Assembly: GCF_021491915.1 (NCBI RefSeq)
Contig: NZ_CP090836.1
Coordinates: forward strand, 2,714,501 to 2,778,500
DNA: 64,000 nt
Reading direction: 5' to 3'
Origin: Paracoccus everestensis
GTDB lineage: Bacteria; Pseudomonadota; Alphaproteobacteria; Rhodobacterales; Rhodobacteraceae
Part shown: piece by piece, positions 35,960 to 44,262 of the stretch
Layout: every line of letters begins with the position of its first letter
How positions within the stretch are numbered: position 1 is the first letter of the stretch
Notes under the pieces: model-generated
Told to the model about the DNA's origin: nothing
Databases searched by the model: none
What the model saw: only the letters and a program-made list of their open reading frames with translations
Program-made: the position numbers and the translations under genes

Positions 35960-36955
35960 TCAGGCACTGTCGCCTCCCACTTTCAGGACGATCTTGCCAA
36001 TATGCTGGCTGCTTTCCATCCGGCGATGCGCCTGGACCACGTCCGCCAGGTCGAATTCGCTGTCGATCCTGACCTTCACCGAACCTGCCGAGATCAGCGG
36101 CCACAGCCGCTTGCGCAACGCTTCGGCTATTTCGGCCTTGGCGGCATCCGATTGCGGGCGCAGGGTCGATCCGGTCACCGTCAGCCGTTTCGCCATGATC
36201 TGCGCGAAATTCAGTTCGACCTTTGGTCCCTCCAGGAAGGCGATCATCACCAGCCGCCCGTCCGGGGCCAGGGCCTTAATGTTCTTCGGGATATAACTGC
36301 CGCCCACCATGTCCAGGATCAGGTCGGCCCCATCCTCGGCGGCCATGATCTTGGTGAAATCCTCGGTCCGGTAGTTGATCGGCGTCGCGCCAAGCGCTGC
36401 GATGGCGGCGCATTTCTCGTCGCTGCCGGCGGTTGCGAAGACACGCGCGCCAAGGCTGCGGGCGATCTGGATCGCCATCATGCCGATGCCCGACGTGCCA
36501 CCATGAACCAGGAAACGCTCGCCCCCGGTCAGGCCGCCACGCGTCACGACGTTCGACCAGACGGTAAAGGCCGTTTCCGGCAGGCAGGCACCCTCGCGCA
36601 GCGACAGGCCATAAGGAATGCGCAGCGCGTGATCGGCGTGGCAGGCGACATATTCGGCATAGCCCCCACCGGGCAGAAGCGCGCAGACCTGTTCGCCCTT
36701 GCGCCAGCGCGTCACGCCCGCGCCCATGCCGACGATCTCGCCCGATGCCTCCAGCCCCGGCAGGTCGGATGCGTCGGGCGGGGGCGCATAGCTGCCCATG
36801 CGCTGCAGCACGTCGGGGCGGTTGACCCCTGCATAGGCCACGCGGATCAGGATCTGGTCGTGGCGCGGTACGGGGACCGGGCGGCGGGTCAGGTGCAGCA
36901 CGTCGGCATCACCGGGCGCGGTGATCTCGACCGCGTTCATGGCGTCGGGGAACAT
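35960..36955 (-). CDS. NAD(P)H-quinone oxidoreductase (zinc-less MDR, PIG3-like)
   Basis: 331-residue medium-chain reductase. It has the GroES-like N-terminal domain (YAGVNRPDVLQRMG, GLEASGEIVG) and a Rossmann domain with the nucleotide motif HGGTSGIGMMAIQ. The catalytic-zinc ligands of alcohol dehydrogenases are absent, as in quinone oxidoreductases. FLEGPKVELNFAQIMAKRLT is typical of the PIG3/TP53I3 branch. AGGAG lies seven bases before the ATG. It starts 14 bases after the COQ9-family gene ends, so both are probably co-transcribed, a link to quinone metabolism. Confidence 0.9.
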   Translation of the reverse strand: MFPDAMNAVEITAPGDADVLHLTRRPVPVPRHDQILIRVAYAGVNRPDVLQRMGSYAPPPDASDLPGLEASGEIVGMGAGVTRWRKGEQVCALLPGGGYAEYVACHADHALRIPYGLSLREGACLPETAFTVWSNVVTRGGLTGGERFLVHGGTSGIGMMAIQIARSLGARVFATAGSDEKCAAIAALGATPINYRTEDFTKIMAAEDGADLILDMVGGSYIPKNIKALAPDGRLVMIAFLEGPKVELNFAQIMAKRLTVTGSTLRPQSDAAKAEIAEALRKRLWPLISAGSVKVRIDSEFDLADVVQAHRRMESSQHIGKIVLKVGGDSA

Positions 36956-36969
36956 CGTTTCTCCTGCTT

Positions 36970-37626
36970 TCAGGGGCGGGTGCGGCCGGGAAGATCGCGC
37001 GACCGGGGCGCGCGGATCCAGCCAAAGGCAAGGTTCGCCATGGTTTCCGCCCCCGGCAGCTTGCGCAAGTTGGATTTCAGCGATTCAAACCGCATCACCC
37101 CGTCGATGCGGCGGTCGATGAAGGCGCGGGTCTCGGCATGGTCGGGCGAGGTGTCGCCCAGCCAGAACAGCACGCTGGCGCTGATCACGGCTGCCAGGGT
37201 GGCGCGCTTGGAATACCAGTTCACGTCCCGGGACGTATCGCCCAGGCCCGTCCAGATCACATCCGCCGTTTCCCAGACAAGGCGCGCGGCAAGGACGGCG
37301 TTCTGCGGCAAGGACAAGGTGGCGGCCCCCGCGCGCACCAGTTCGGCATCGACCAGCATCAGGCGGCGCCAGATCGCCTCGGCCACGCGGTCGCGGAAAC
37401 GGCCGCCCGGCGGGATCTGGGCCAGGCTGTCGCGCAGCATGGCATCGGCGCGGCGATGATAGGCCGCGGCCAGCCCCGCGCCCCCTTGCGGAAAATGCAC
37501 CCGCGCCAGGTCGGGCGAAAGGCCCAGGTCGCGCGCCCCTGCCATCAGGGCGCGATCGTTCATCCCTTCGAACGGGACATGGGTCAGGGCGGCGTCGAGA
37601 AGGGCGTCACGGTCGGTTCGGGTCAT
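36970..37626 (-). CDS. COQ9 family protein (ubiquinone biosynthesis)
   Basis: 218-residue alpha-helical protein with a TetR-like fold, as in mitochondrial COQ9, which binds lipids and helps COQ7 hydroxylate the ubiquinone ring. Recognisable parts are the N-terminal DALLDAALTHVPFEGMNDRA, the YHRRADAMLRD segment and the C-terminal lipid-binding region DVNWYSKRATLAAVISASVL. ATG at 37626 chosen because the family begins there. Followed by a quinone oxidoreductase gene and divergent from rpsU. Confidence 0.9.
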   Translation of the reverse strand: MTRTDRDALLDAALTHVPFEGMNDRALMAGARDLGLSPDLARVHFPQGGAGLAAAYHRRADAMLRDSLAQIPPGGRFRDRVAEAIWRRLMLVDAELVRAGAATLSLPQNAVLAARLVWETADVIWTGLGDTSRDVNWYSKRATLAAVISASVLFWLGDTSPDHAETRAFIDRRIDGVMRFESLKSNLRKLPGAETMANLAFGWIRAPRSRDLPGRTRP

Positions 37627-37721
37627 GGACAAGCCTCTGGCTGGACAAGGGCGCCCGGCTTTGATAGGGGGGCGCATCCTGCAATCTTGCAACTCTAACC
37701 TAGGAAGGTGGTGACAACCAC

Positions 37722-37928
37722 ATGCAGGTCAATGTTCGCGACAACAACGTCGAACAGGCGCTTCGTGCCCTGAAGAAAAAACTTCAGCGCGAGGGTGTGT
37801 TCCGCGAAATGAAGCTCAAGCAGCATTTCGAGAAACCGTCCGTCAAGAAGGCCCGTGAGCAGGCCGAGGCCGTGCGCCGCGCCCGCAAACTGGCTCGTAA
37901 AAAAGCACAGCGCGAAGGCGCACTGTAA
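37722..37928 (+). CDS. rpsU: 30S ribosomal protein S21
   Basis: Small basic ribosomal protein of 68 residues that assists initiation by the 30S subunit. The sequence from [20 protein letters not shown] through the [19 protein letters not shown] helix is the alphaproteobacterial S21 form. GAAGGTGG precedes the ATG. It has a dedicated terminator 22 bases after the stop, so it is monocistronic. Confidence 0.97.
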   Translation: MQVNVRDNNVEQALRALKKKLQREGVFREMKLKQHFEKPSVKKAREQAEAVRRARKLARKKAQREGAL

Positions 37929-37950
37929 GACGACGCGATCCGCGTTATCC

Positions 37951-37984
37951 GCAAACCCCCGCAGCGCGAGCCGCGGGGGTTTGC
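37951..37984 (+). terminator. terminator of rpsU
   Basis: GCAAACCCCCGC pairs with GCGGGGGTTTGC around a short loop. The stem includes its own AAA/TTT flanks. Confidence 0.88.
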
Positions 37985-38119
37985 ATTCCCAAGCCTGCCA
38001 AAAGGTTGTTGCTTGACACGTTGACCTGTGTGACGTTTCCATGAACGCCAGTTTGTGTGTACGGGTCACGAGTTCAAATGGCTTTGCAAACGTCGGCCGA
38101 TCCTCAGGGCTCGGCTTTC

Positions 38120-38764
38120 ATGAGCTTTAATATTCCAGTCATGCTGGCACTATTGCTAGCCGACTTTGTGCTGATCCTGGTTCACGCGCTCCTGGGCGCG
38201 TTATCCGTAACGGGAACAATCGCCGTCTTCCCTGACGCTTTGAGGATCGACCGCGACTGGGGCGTGGGCGAAGTCCTGAATTATGCGAAGTGGCTTGCCC
38301 TCGCCGGGATTTCGGCCATGCTCTTTCATCAGCAGAAAGCGATGATATTTCTGGCATTCGCTAACCTATGCGTAATCGCCCTTCTGGATGACAGCCTTCA
38401 GTTGCACGAACGGTACGGGATCATCCTGACTGACGCCTGGCTCCAAGGGCTGAAACTGCCGAACGGTTCAGGAGAGATAATCTTCCTGGCCCTCGAAGGG
38501 GCAATAGTTGCCGGACCCCTAGTATATGGCTGGATTGTAGCGCCCTCGCCGGTCCGGCGACAGATCATGTCCCTGTTCCCGCTGCTCGGGGGGGCGATAT
38601 TCTGCGGCGTCGCTGTCGACTTCGTGCATGCCCAGGCCGCGGGCGGCTCGATAAAGGCCGGCATCCTCGGCATCATCGAGGATGGGGGCGAGATGATATT
38701 CCTGTCGCTGACAGTAAGCCATGCAGCCAGCCTGTTGATCCGGGCCAGACCTGCGACCGCCTGA
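38120..38764 (+). CDS. uncharacterised polytopic membrane protein with DDxxxLHE motif
   Basis: I do not recognise a named family. From the ATG at 38120 it has 214 residues and about six TM helices (near 6-26, 55-72, 73-90, 118-140, 148-168 and 185-206). Charged residues sit at helix edges in a recurring pattern: ALLDDSLQLHERYG, GEIIFLALEG, VAVDFVHAQ and GIIEDGGEMIF. They could form a metal or proton site. Alternative starts are ATG 38078 and GTG 38057. Base composition is visibly less GC-biased than in neighbours. It stands alone between rpsU and a convergent esterase. Confidence 0.7.
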   Translation: MSFNIPVMLALLLADFVLILVHALLGALSVTGTIAVFPDALRIDRDWGVGEVLNYAKWLALAGISAMLFHQQKAMIFLAFANLCVIALLDDSLQLHERYGIILTDAWLQGLKLPNGSGEIIFLALEGAIVAGPLVYGWIVAPSPVRRQIMSLFPLLGGAIFCGVAVDFVHAQAAGGSIKAGILGIIEDGGEMIFLSLTVSHAASLLIRARPATA

Positions 38765-38768
38765 CATC

Positions 38769-39620
38769 CTATCGCCACAGATGCAGGTCCAACGCGTCTG
38801 CCGTGGATGGCACCATCAGCGAACCGTGGTCTTCCTGGGGATAAGGGCGGTACAGAACCTCCAACCCCCGGACCCCTGACAGGATCCGCACCAAGGCGGT
38901 GGGATCATGGGGGTGGTTCTGACGCGCCCGGCCCGCCTGGGCGATCATCACCTGTATCCCGGGGTCAATCACCCCGCCCGCCGCCAGGACGCCGCCCACA
39001 AAGGCCGCCGCCTCGCGCTGCGATTCGCCCGCGTTCCACCAGACGGAAGGATCGGCGGCGACATAGCGCGCAAACAGATGCGGGCGGGTGAACAGCGCGT
39101 GCAGCACGAACAGCCCGCCCAGAGAATGGCCATAAAGGGTCATCTGGCTGCGATCCAGGGGATGACGGCGGGCCAGTTCGGGCAGCAGTTCATCCCCGAT
39201 CATCGCCAGGAAGTCCGCGCGCCCACCGGTCAGCCGGTCCGCAGGCGCCGCGCGATAGCCAAGGATCGGCGCGATCGGCTTCATGGACCGCGAGGTCAGG
39301 TCGCGCCAGCGCCGGTTGGCGCCTTCATAGCTGATCGCGACCAGGATCACCGGAGCCTGCGGTGCCCGCGCTTCGCGGTGCCGCCAGAACAGGGGAAAGG
39401 TCCGCTGCCCATCCAGCGACAGGATGACCGAATAGCCTTGGGGCGGCGACGGCGCATCGGGAAGGCCCACAAGGATGCGCCATTGATCGCCTGCGGGACC
39501 AAAGGCGAAATGGCTGGCACGGGGGTGGACAATGTCCTCGGGCAGGTCATGGCCGGGCTGCGCCAGGGCGGGCGCGGCGGCACTTGCCGCCAGCAGGGCC
39601 AGCAGGCTGCGGCGATCCAT
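38769..39620 (-). CDS. exported alpha/beta-hydrolase (esterase D-like, COG2819)
   Basis: 283-residue hydrolase. The N-terminus MDRRSLLALLAASAAAPALA is a signal peptide with a twin-arginine-like start, so export is expected, possibly by Tat. The nucleophile elbow is YGHSLGGLF, and late in the sequence EDHGSLMV provides a catalytic His. The AADPSVWWN block is typical of the Fes/IroE/EsD-like group that cleaves siderophores or other esters. No siderophore genes are nearby, so the substrate is open. The Lrp-type regulator gene lies six bases upstream on the same strand. Confidence 0.83.
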   Translation of the reverse strand: MDRRSLLALLAASAAAPALAQPGHDLPEDIVHPRASHFAFGPAGDQWRILVGLPDAPSPPQGYSVILSLDGQRTFPLFWRHREARAPQAPVILVAISYEGANRRWRDLTSRSMKPIAPILGYRAAPADRLTGGRADFLAMIGDELLPELARRHPLDRSQMTLYGHSLGGLFVLHALFTRPHLFARYVAADPSVWWNAGESQREAAAFVGGVLAAGGVIDPGIQVMIAQAGRARQNHPHDPTALVRILSGVRGLEVLYRPYPQEDHGSLMVPSTADALDLHLWR

Positions 39621-39625
39621 CGCTG

Positions 39626-40087
39626 TCAGACCGGAATCGCGGTGGTGCGGAACACCGTGCGCAGCGCGAAGGACGAATGCATCTGCGCCACGCCCGGCAG
39701 GCGGGCCAGGTGCTGGCGGTGGATGCGGGCGAAATCGTCGGTATCCTCGACCACGATCTTCAGCAGGTAATCGGCGGTCCCGGCCATCAGGTGACATTCC
39801 AGCACGTCGGGGATGGCGCGCACGCCTTTTTCGAACGCCTCCAGTACCTCGTCTGCCTGGCCAGAGAGGGTGATTTCCACGAAAACCGTGGTCTGGCGGC
39901 GCAGCTTGCGGGCATCCAGCAGCGCGACATAGCCGTGGATCACGCCCGCTTCCTCCAGCCGCTGGACGCGGCGGTGGCAGGCGGATGGCGACAGGTGGAC
40001 GCGCAGCGCCAGGTCAGCATTGCTGATTCGCCCTTCCTTCTGAAGCAGGGCCAGGATGCGGCGGTCTATTGCATCAAGATCGGACAT
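39626..40087 (-). CDS. Lrp/AsnC family regulator, probable regulator of ald
   Basis: 153-residue leucine-responsive-type regulator. The N-terminal helix-turn-helix is MSDLDAIDRRILALLQKEGR followed by ISNADLALRVHLSPSACHRR, and the C-terminal RAM/effector domain contains VLECHLMAGTADYLLKIVV. It is divergent from alanine dehydrogenase, the standard arrangement for an Lrp-type activator such as AldR that responds to alanine. That role is inferred from the arrangement and not shown by the sequence. Six bases separate it from the downstream esterase gene. Confidence 0.92.
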   Translation of the reverse strand: MSDLDAIDRRILALLQKEGRISNADLALRVHLSPSACHRRVQRLEEAGVIHGYVALLDARKLRRQTTVFVEITLSGQADEVLEAFEKGVRAIPDVLECHLMAGTADYLLKIVVEDTDDFARIHRQHLARLPGVAQMHSSFALRTVFRTTAIPV

Positions 40088-40220
40088 AACGGGATATTCT
40101 TCGACCAGCATTCCGGTTGCCAGTGTTTTTTGTCGCGCAGGGCCCCCATGGGACAACAGCTTCGCAGCACCTTGCGGGCGGCGGGTGACACAGTGGTGCG
40201 CAAGACAAGGGAGGATAAGT
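40088..40220. promoter_or_regulatory. divergent regulatory region, lrp-like gene / ald
   Basis: The 133 bases between the two divergent starts hold no gene. Relatively A/T-rich patches (GGGATATTCTTCG, CAGTGTTTTTTGTC) near the lrp-like side are the best place for operators of the regulator. GGGAGGAT is the ald ribosome-binding site. Confidence 0.4.
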
Positions 40221-41339
40221 ATGAAGATCGGTTGCCCGAAGGAAATCAAGCCGCAGGAATTCCGCGTGGGCATGACGCCCGCCGCCGTGACCGAGGCGGC
40301 CTTTCGCGGCCACGAGGTCGTCGTGGAAACCGGCGCGGGCCTTGGCGCGGGCTTCACGGATGACGATTACATCGCCGCCGGGGCCGGCATCGCGGCCGAC
40401 GCCAAATCCGTTTTTGACACGGCGCAGATGATCGTGAAGGTCAAGGAACCCCAGGCCGCCGAACGGGCGATGCTGCGCGACGGGCAGGTTCTGTTCACCT
40501 ATCTGCACCTGGCCCCCGACCCCGACCAGACCCGCGACCTGCTGGGATCGGGCGTCACCGCCATCGCCTATGAAACCGTGACCGACGCGCGGGGCGGGCT
40601 GCCCCTGCTTGCCCCCATGTCCGAGGTGGCAGGGCGCCTGGCCCCGCAGGTCGGTTCCTGGGCGCTGCAAAAGGCCAATGGCGGGCGCGGGGTGCTGATG
40701 GGCGGGGTGCCGGGGGTCCGGCCTGCCAACGTGGTCATCATCGGCGGCGGCGTGGTGGGCACGGCGGCGGCGCGGGTGGCCGTCGGCATGGGGGCCAATG
40801 TCACGGTCATGGATCGGTCGGTGGCGCGGCTGTCTTATCTGGACGACATCTTCATGGGGCGGCTGACGACGCAATATTCCAGCGCGGCAGCGACCGCCGA
40901 CCTGATCCGCAGCGCGGACATGGTGATCGGCGCGGTGCTGATCCCCGGCGCGGCGGCACCCAAGCTGGTCACGCGCCAGCAGTTGTCCACCATGCAGCCC
41001 GGCGCGGTTCTGGTGGACGTGGCCATCGACCAGGGCGGCTGTTTCGAGACCTCGCGCCCGACCACCCACCAGGATCCGATCTATGAGGTGGACGGGATCG
41101 TGCATTACTGCGTGGCGAATATGCCGGGGGCGGTGGCGCGAACATCCACGCAGGCGCTTGGCAATGCCACGCTGCCCTTCCTGCTGGCGCTTGCAGACAA
41201 GGGCTGGCGCCAGGCGGTGCTGGAGGATCCGCATCTGCGGGCGGGCCTGTCCACCCATGGGGGCCGCTTGACCTCGCCCCCGGTGGGCGAGGCCTTGGGA
41301 CTGGAGGCGATCACCCCCGATCAACTGCTGGCGGGCTGA
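40221..41339 (+). CDS. ald: alanine dehydrogenase
   Basis: NAD-dependent oxidative deamination of L-alanine to pyruvate and ammonia. 372 residues, the normal length. MKIGCPKEIKPQEFRVGMTP is the family N-terminus; the substrate Lys lies in MIVKVKEPQ, the catalytic His in LFTYLHLAPD, and the NAD motif is IIGGGVVGTAAARVA. GGGAGG is well spaced from the ATG. Expression is probably controlled by the divergent Lrp-type gene. Confidence 0.96.
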   Translation: MKIGCPKEIKPQEFRVGMTPAAVTEAAFRGHEVVVETGAGLGAGFTDDDYIAAGAGIAADAKSVFDTAQMIVKVKEPQAAERAMLRDGQVLFTYLHLAPDPDQTRDLLGSGVTAIAYETVTDARGGLPLLAPMSEVAGRLAPQVGSWALQKANGGRGVLMGGVPGVRPANVVIIGGGVVGTAAARVAVGMGANVTVMDRSVARLSYLDDIFMGRLTTQYSSAAATADLIRSADMVIGAVLIPGAAAPKLVTRQQLSTMQPGAVLVDVAIDQGGCFETSRPTTHQDPIYEVDGIVHYCVANMPGAVARTSTQALGNATLPFLLALADKGWRQAVLEDPHLRAGLSTHGGRLTSPPVGEALGLEAITPDQLLAG

Positions 41340-41383
41340 ATATCCGGCCCGGCGCGGATCATGGCCGTGCGGGGCCGCTGCCG

Positions 41384-41842
41384 CTATGGCCGGGGCAGCG
41401 GATAATCCGCCATCACGGACCGGTCGGCCAGCAGGTCGCGGATCTGGGCCAGCAATTCTTCCTGCGTGGGGGCCGCCACGACGACTTCCTCTTGCTTGCG
41501 GACCGCCATGCGTTGCAAGCGGTTGACGGCCTTGACCAGCAGGAACACCGCCCAGGCGATGATCAGGAAGTTCAGCACCGCCATCGCAAAGGATCCGTAG
41601 GCAAAGACGGCGGCGCCCGAATCGCGGGCCGCAGCCAGGCTTGCGCCTTCGGGGACGTTGCCGGACAGGACGAAATACTTGTTGGTGAAATCGACGCCGC
41701 CGGTCAGCAGGCCGAGGAGCGGGTTGATCAGGTCGGCGACCAGCGAGCTGACGATTGCCGTAAAGGCCGCGCCGATGATGATCCCGACCGCAAGGTCGAT
41801 GACATTGCCGCGGGCAATGAATTCCCGGAATTCTCTGATCAT
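41384..41842 (-). CDS. mscL: large-conductance mechanosensitive channel
   Basis: Pressure-relief channel of the inner membrane. 152 residues with two TM helices: [20 protein letters not shown] through [12 protein letters not shown] (N-terminal helix and TM1), and [23 protein letters not shown] (TM2). The C-terminal cytosolic helix contains [18 protein letters not shown], the standard bundle motif. The periplasmic loop between the helices is slightly long (about 45 residues). Single gene; convergent with ald. Confidence 0.95.
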   Translation of the reverse strand: MIREFREFIARGNVIDLAVGIIIGAAFTAIVSSLVADLINPLLGLLTGGVDFTNKYFVLSGNVPEGASLAAARDSGAAVFAYGSFAMAVLNFLIIAWAVFLLVKAVNRLQRMAVRKQEEVVVAAPTQEELLAQIRDLLADRSVMADYPLPRP

Positions 41843-41931
41843 GGACAAGCATCCCCTATGATAAGCGCCGTGCGGGCGCAGGCCAAGAATGCGGCCGGTC
41901 TTGCTGAAAAGCAATTCCCCGTGATACCGGA

Positions 41932-41955
41932 GGCCCGCCCGGCGCCGGACGGGCC
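41932..41955. terminator. possible terminator after the DsbA-like gene
   Basis: GGCCCG and CGGGCC flank a CCGGCGCCGG palindrome, just past the stop of the minus-strand DsbA-like gene. No T run, so function is uncertain. Confidence 0.4.
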
Positions 41956-41966
41956 GCGGTCGTTGC

Positions 41967-42596
41967 TTACTGGCTGCCCGCTTCGGCCAGCTTGGCGTCG
42001 ATCACCTGCTTCATGTCGTCCCAGGGCTGGTTCATGACCTTTTCGCCATCGATGATGAAGGTCGGCGTGGCCTCGATCTCGTCGGCGGTGGCGTTCTTCT
42101 GGAAGGTCGCGATCAGTTGTTCGGCCTTGGCGGTATCTTCCCAGCAGGCATTCATCTGGTCTTCGGTCATGCCCGCCTTCAGGCCGATCTTGCGCAGGTT
42201 CGCGGCGATTTCCTCGCCCGTGCCGCCGGCCAACCATTTCTGCTGTTCCTCGAACAGCATCGAGGACACGGGATAGAACTTCTCATCCCCGCCGCAACGC
42301 GCCAGCACCCCTGCCCACAGGCCCGGCTGGTCGAAATAGACATCGCGCTGGATGAATTTCACCTTGCCGGTATCGACATACTCGGCCTTCAGCCTGGGCC
42401 AGCTTTCGGTGTGGAAATTCGCGCAATGCCCGCAGGTGAAGCTGGCATATTCGACAATGGTCAAGGGCGCGTCCTCGGCGCCCAGCGCGATGTCGGGCAG
42501 GGTTTCGGCTGCGGCGGCGGCGGGCGCATCCTGGGCCATCGCGGCGGGGGCGGCCAGGGCCAGGGCAAAGGCTGCGACGGCAGAGCGGATCAGCAT
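41967..42596 (-). CDS. DsbA-family periplasmic thiol-disulfide protein
   Basis: 209-residue protein with a signal peptide ([21 protein letters not shown]). The thioredoxin-fold active site is CGHC in [13 protein letters not shown] and the cis-Pro loop is ATPTFII. The helical insertion between them fits the DsbA/ScsC-like group. It probably oxidises or isomerises periplasmic proteins. The 11-base gap after the DciA-like gene suggests co-transcription, an order seen in other Rhodobacteraceae that also includes mutY on the opposite strand. Confidence 0.92.
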   Translation of the reverse strand: MLIRSAVAAFALALAAPAAMAQDAPAAAAAETLPDIALGAEDAPLTIVEYASFTCGHCANFHTESWPRLKAEYVDTGKVKFIQRDVYFDQPGLWAGVLARCGGDEKFYPVSSMLFEEQQKWLAGGTGEEIAANLRKIGLKAGMTEDQMNACWEDTAKAEQLIATFQKNATADEIEATPTFIIDGEKVMNQPWDDMKQVIDAKLAEAGSQ

Positions 42597-42607
42597 GGAA
42601 AATCCTT

Positions 42608-43144
42608 TCAGTGGTTCCGGTGTCGTTTGGTTTCGATGTTCAGCGCCAGTTGGGCCATCGCCTGGGCCAGGATCGGATCCTGGAACTGGCGTGCGACCTG
42701 ATCGGCCTTTTCGATGATCTGCGGGTCGGGGGGCGCCACCTTTGCTGCGGGCGCGGCAAAGACCGCCTGCCCTTCGGCAAATCCGCTGGCGGCCGTCTGG
42801 GTCAGCACGATCCGCTGCACCGCATTATAGCCATAACAGGCGTTCACCCGCTCTCGCAGTTGCGGCAGCTGCATTTCCACCAGCGGCGCGGCGGGCCCGG
42901 TGGTCAGCAGGGTCAGCGTCGCGCCGAACCCGCCGCGCGCATGGCTGATGCGGACAGGCCGCGTTACCCGGGCAAGCTGGGCACCGGCGATTTCGGGCCA
43001 ATGGGTCAGCAGGCGGGCCATGGCAAAGCCACGCCCCTCGGCCGCCTTCTGCACCCGGTCGGCCAGCAGGATTGCCGCCTGCTGAAACCCGCGCCTGCGG
43101 CGGGTGGGCGGTTTGCGGGTGCGGTCGGGCGACTGTGCCATCAT
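42608..43144 (-). CDS. DciA-like DUF721 protein
   Basis: 178-residue protein. The N-terminal half carries the DUF721 core (LLTHWPEIAGAQLARVTRPV and LVEMQLPQLRERVNACYGYN), the fold of DciA, which loads the replicative helicase DnaB in bacteria lacking DnaC. The last part (about 130-178) is a charged helical region. Two consecutive Met codons (43144 and 43141) are possible starts. Divergent from mutY, upstream of the DsbA-like gene. The helicase-loading function is inferred from the family. Confidence 0.85.
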   Translation of the reverse strand: MMAQSPDRTRKPPTRRRRGFQQAAILLADRVQKAAEGRGFAMARLLTHWPEIAGAQLARVTRPVRISHARGGFGATLTLLTTGPAAPLVEMQLPQLRERVNACYGYNAVQRIVLTQTAASGFAEGQAVFAAPAAKVAPPDPQIIEKADQVARQFQDPILAQAMAQLALNIETKRHRNH

Positions 43145-43226
43145 TGCCTGTCCTGATATCACGCCCATATCCTTACGCAGACGCGTGGCCGGATGAAAGC
43201 GCGGGATCGGAACAAGGGCCTGAATA

Positions 43227-44252
43227 TTGCGTGACGCCAAGGTGATCGCCCCGCAACTGCTGGAATGGTACGACCGCCATGCGCGGGTTCTGCCCTGGCG
43301 CATCCCGCCGGGCGCAGGCCCCGCTGATCCATACCGCATCTGGCTGTCCGAGGTGATGCTCCAACAAACCACCGTTGCGGCGGTCAAGGCCTATTTCGAA
43401 CGCTTCACGACCCTGTGGCCCACGGTGCAGGATCTGGCGGCAGCCCCCGATGCGCGGGTGATGGCCGAATGGGCGGGGCTTGGATACTATGCCCGCGCCC
43501 GCAACCTGCTGGCCTGCGCCCGGGCGGTGACAGCGGCAGGCGGGTTTCCGGTAACGCGAGGGGAACTGCAGGCGCTGCCGGGGATCGGGGCCTATACCTC
43601 GGCCGCGATCGCGGCGATCGCCCATGATGCGCCGGAAACCGTTGTGGACGGGAACGTCGAACGCGTGGTGGGGCGTCTGTTCGCGGTGGAAACGCCCTTG
43701 CCTGCCGCCAAGCCCGAACTGGTGGCCCTGGCGGAAACGCTGACGCCCGTCGCGCGCCCCGGCGATTATGCGCAGGCGATGATGGATCTGGGCGCGACGA
43801 TCTGCACGCCCCGCAGTCCCGCCTGCGGCATCTGCCCGCTGATCTACGATTGCGACGCCCGTGCCCAGGGGATTGCCGCCAGCCTGCCGCGCAAGGCCCC
43901 CAAACCCGCCAAGCCCGACCGCACCGGCATCGCCTGGGTCGCCCGCCTCGGCGAGGCTGTGGTGTTCGAGGAACGCCCGGCCAAGGGGCTGCTTGGCGGC
44001 ACGCTGGCCTTTCCCTCTGCCCATTGGGACGGGCGCGACCTGCCGCCGCCCGGGGTGGCCAAATGGCGCGATGTCGGCCGGGTCCGCCATGTCTTCACCC
44101 ATTTCAACCTGTCCTTGCAAGTGATGGTGGGCGATCTGTCAGCCGCCCCCGATCGTGGCCATCTGGTCCCCCTGGCGCAGATCGACCGCGAGGCCTTGCC
44201 CGGCCTGATGCGCAAGGTCTGGGATATGGCGCAGGCCCAGATCGCCGCGTAA
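43227..44252 (+). CDS. mutY: A/G-specific adenine glycosylase
   Basis: Removes adenine opposite 8-oxoguanine. 341 residues. The HhH-GPD domain shows SEVMLQQTTVAAVKAYF, the hairpin LPGIGAYTSAAIAAIA and catalytic Asp in VVDGNVERV. The iron-sulfur cluster ligands CTPRSPACGICPLIYDC have the expected 6-2-5 spacing. The C-terminal NUDIX-like domain recognises 8-oxoG (HVFTHFNLSLQVMVG). The most likely start is TTG 43227 with AAGGGCC upstream; GTG 43242 is an alternative. Confidence 0.94.
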   Translation: MRDAKVIAPQLLEWYDRHARVLPWRIPPGAGPADPYRIWLSEVMLQQTTVAAVKAYFERFTTLWPTVQDLAAAPDARVMAEWAGLGYYARARNLLACARAVTAAGGFPVTRGELQALPGIGAYTSAAIAAIAHDAPETVVDGNVERVVGRLFAVETPLPAAKPELVALAETLTPVARPGDYAQAMMDLGATICTPRSPACGICPLIYDCDARAQGIAASLPRKAPKPAKPDRTGIAWVARLGEAVVFEERPAKGLLGGTLAFPSAHWDGRDLPPPGVAKWRDVGRVRHVFTHFNLSLQVMVGDLSAAPDRGHLVPLAQIDREALPGLMRKVWDMAQAQIAA

Positions 44253-44262
44253 GGTCGCGCGC

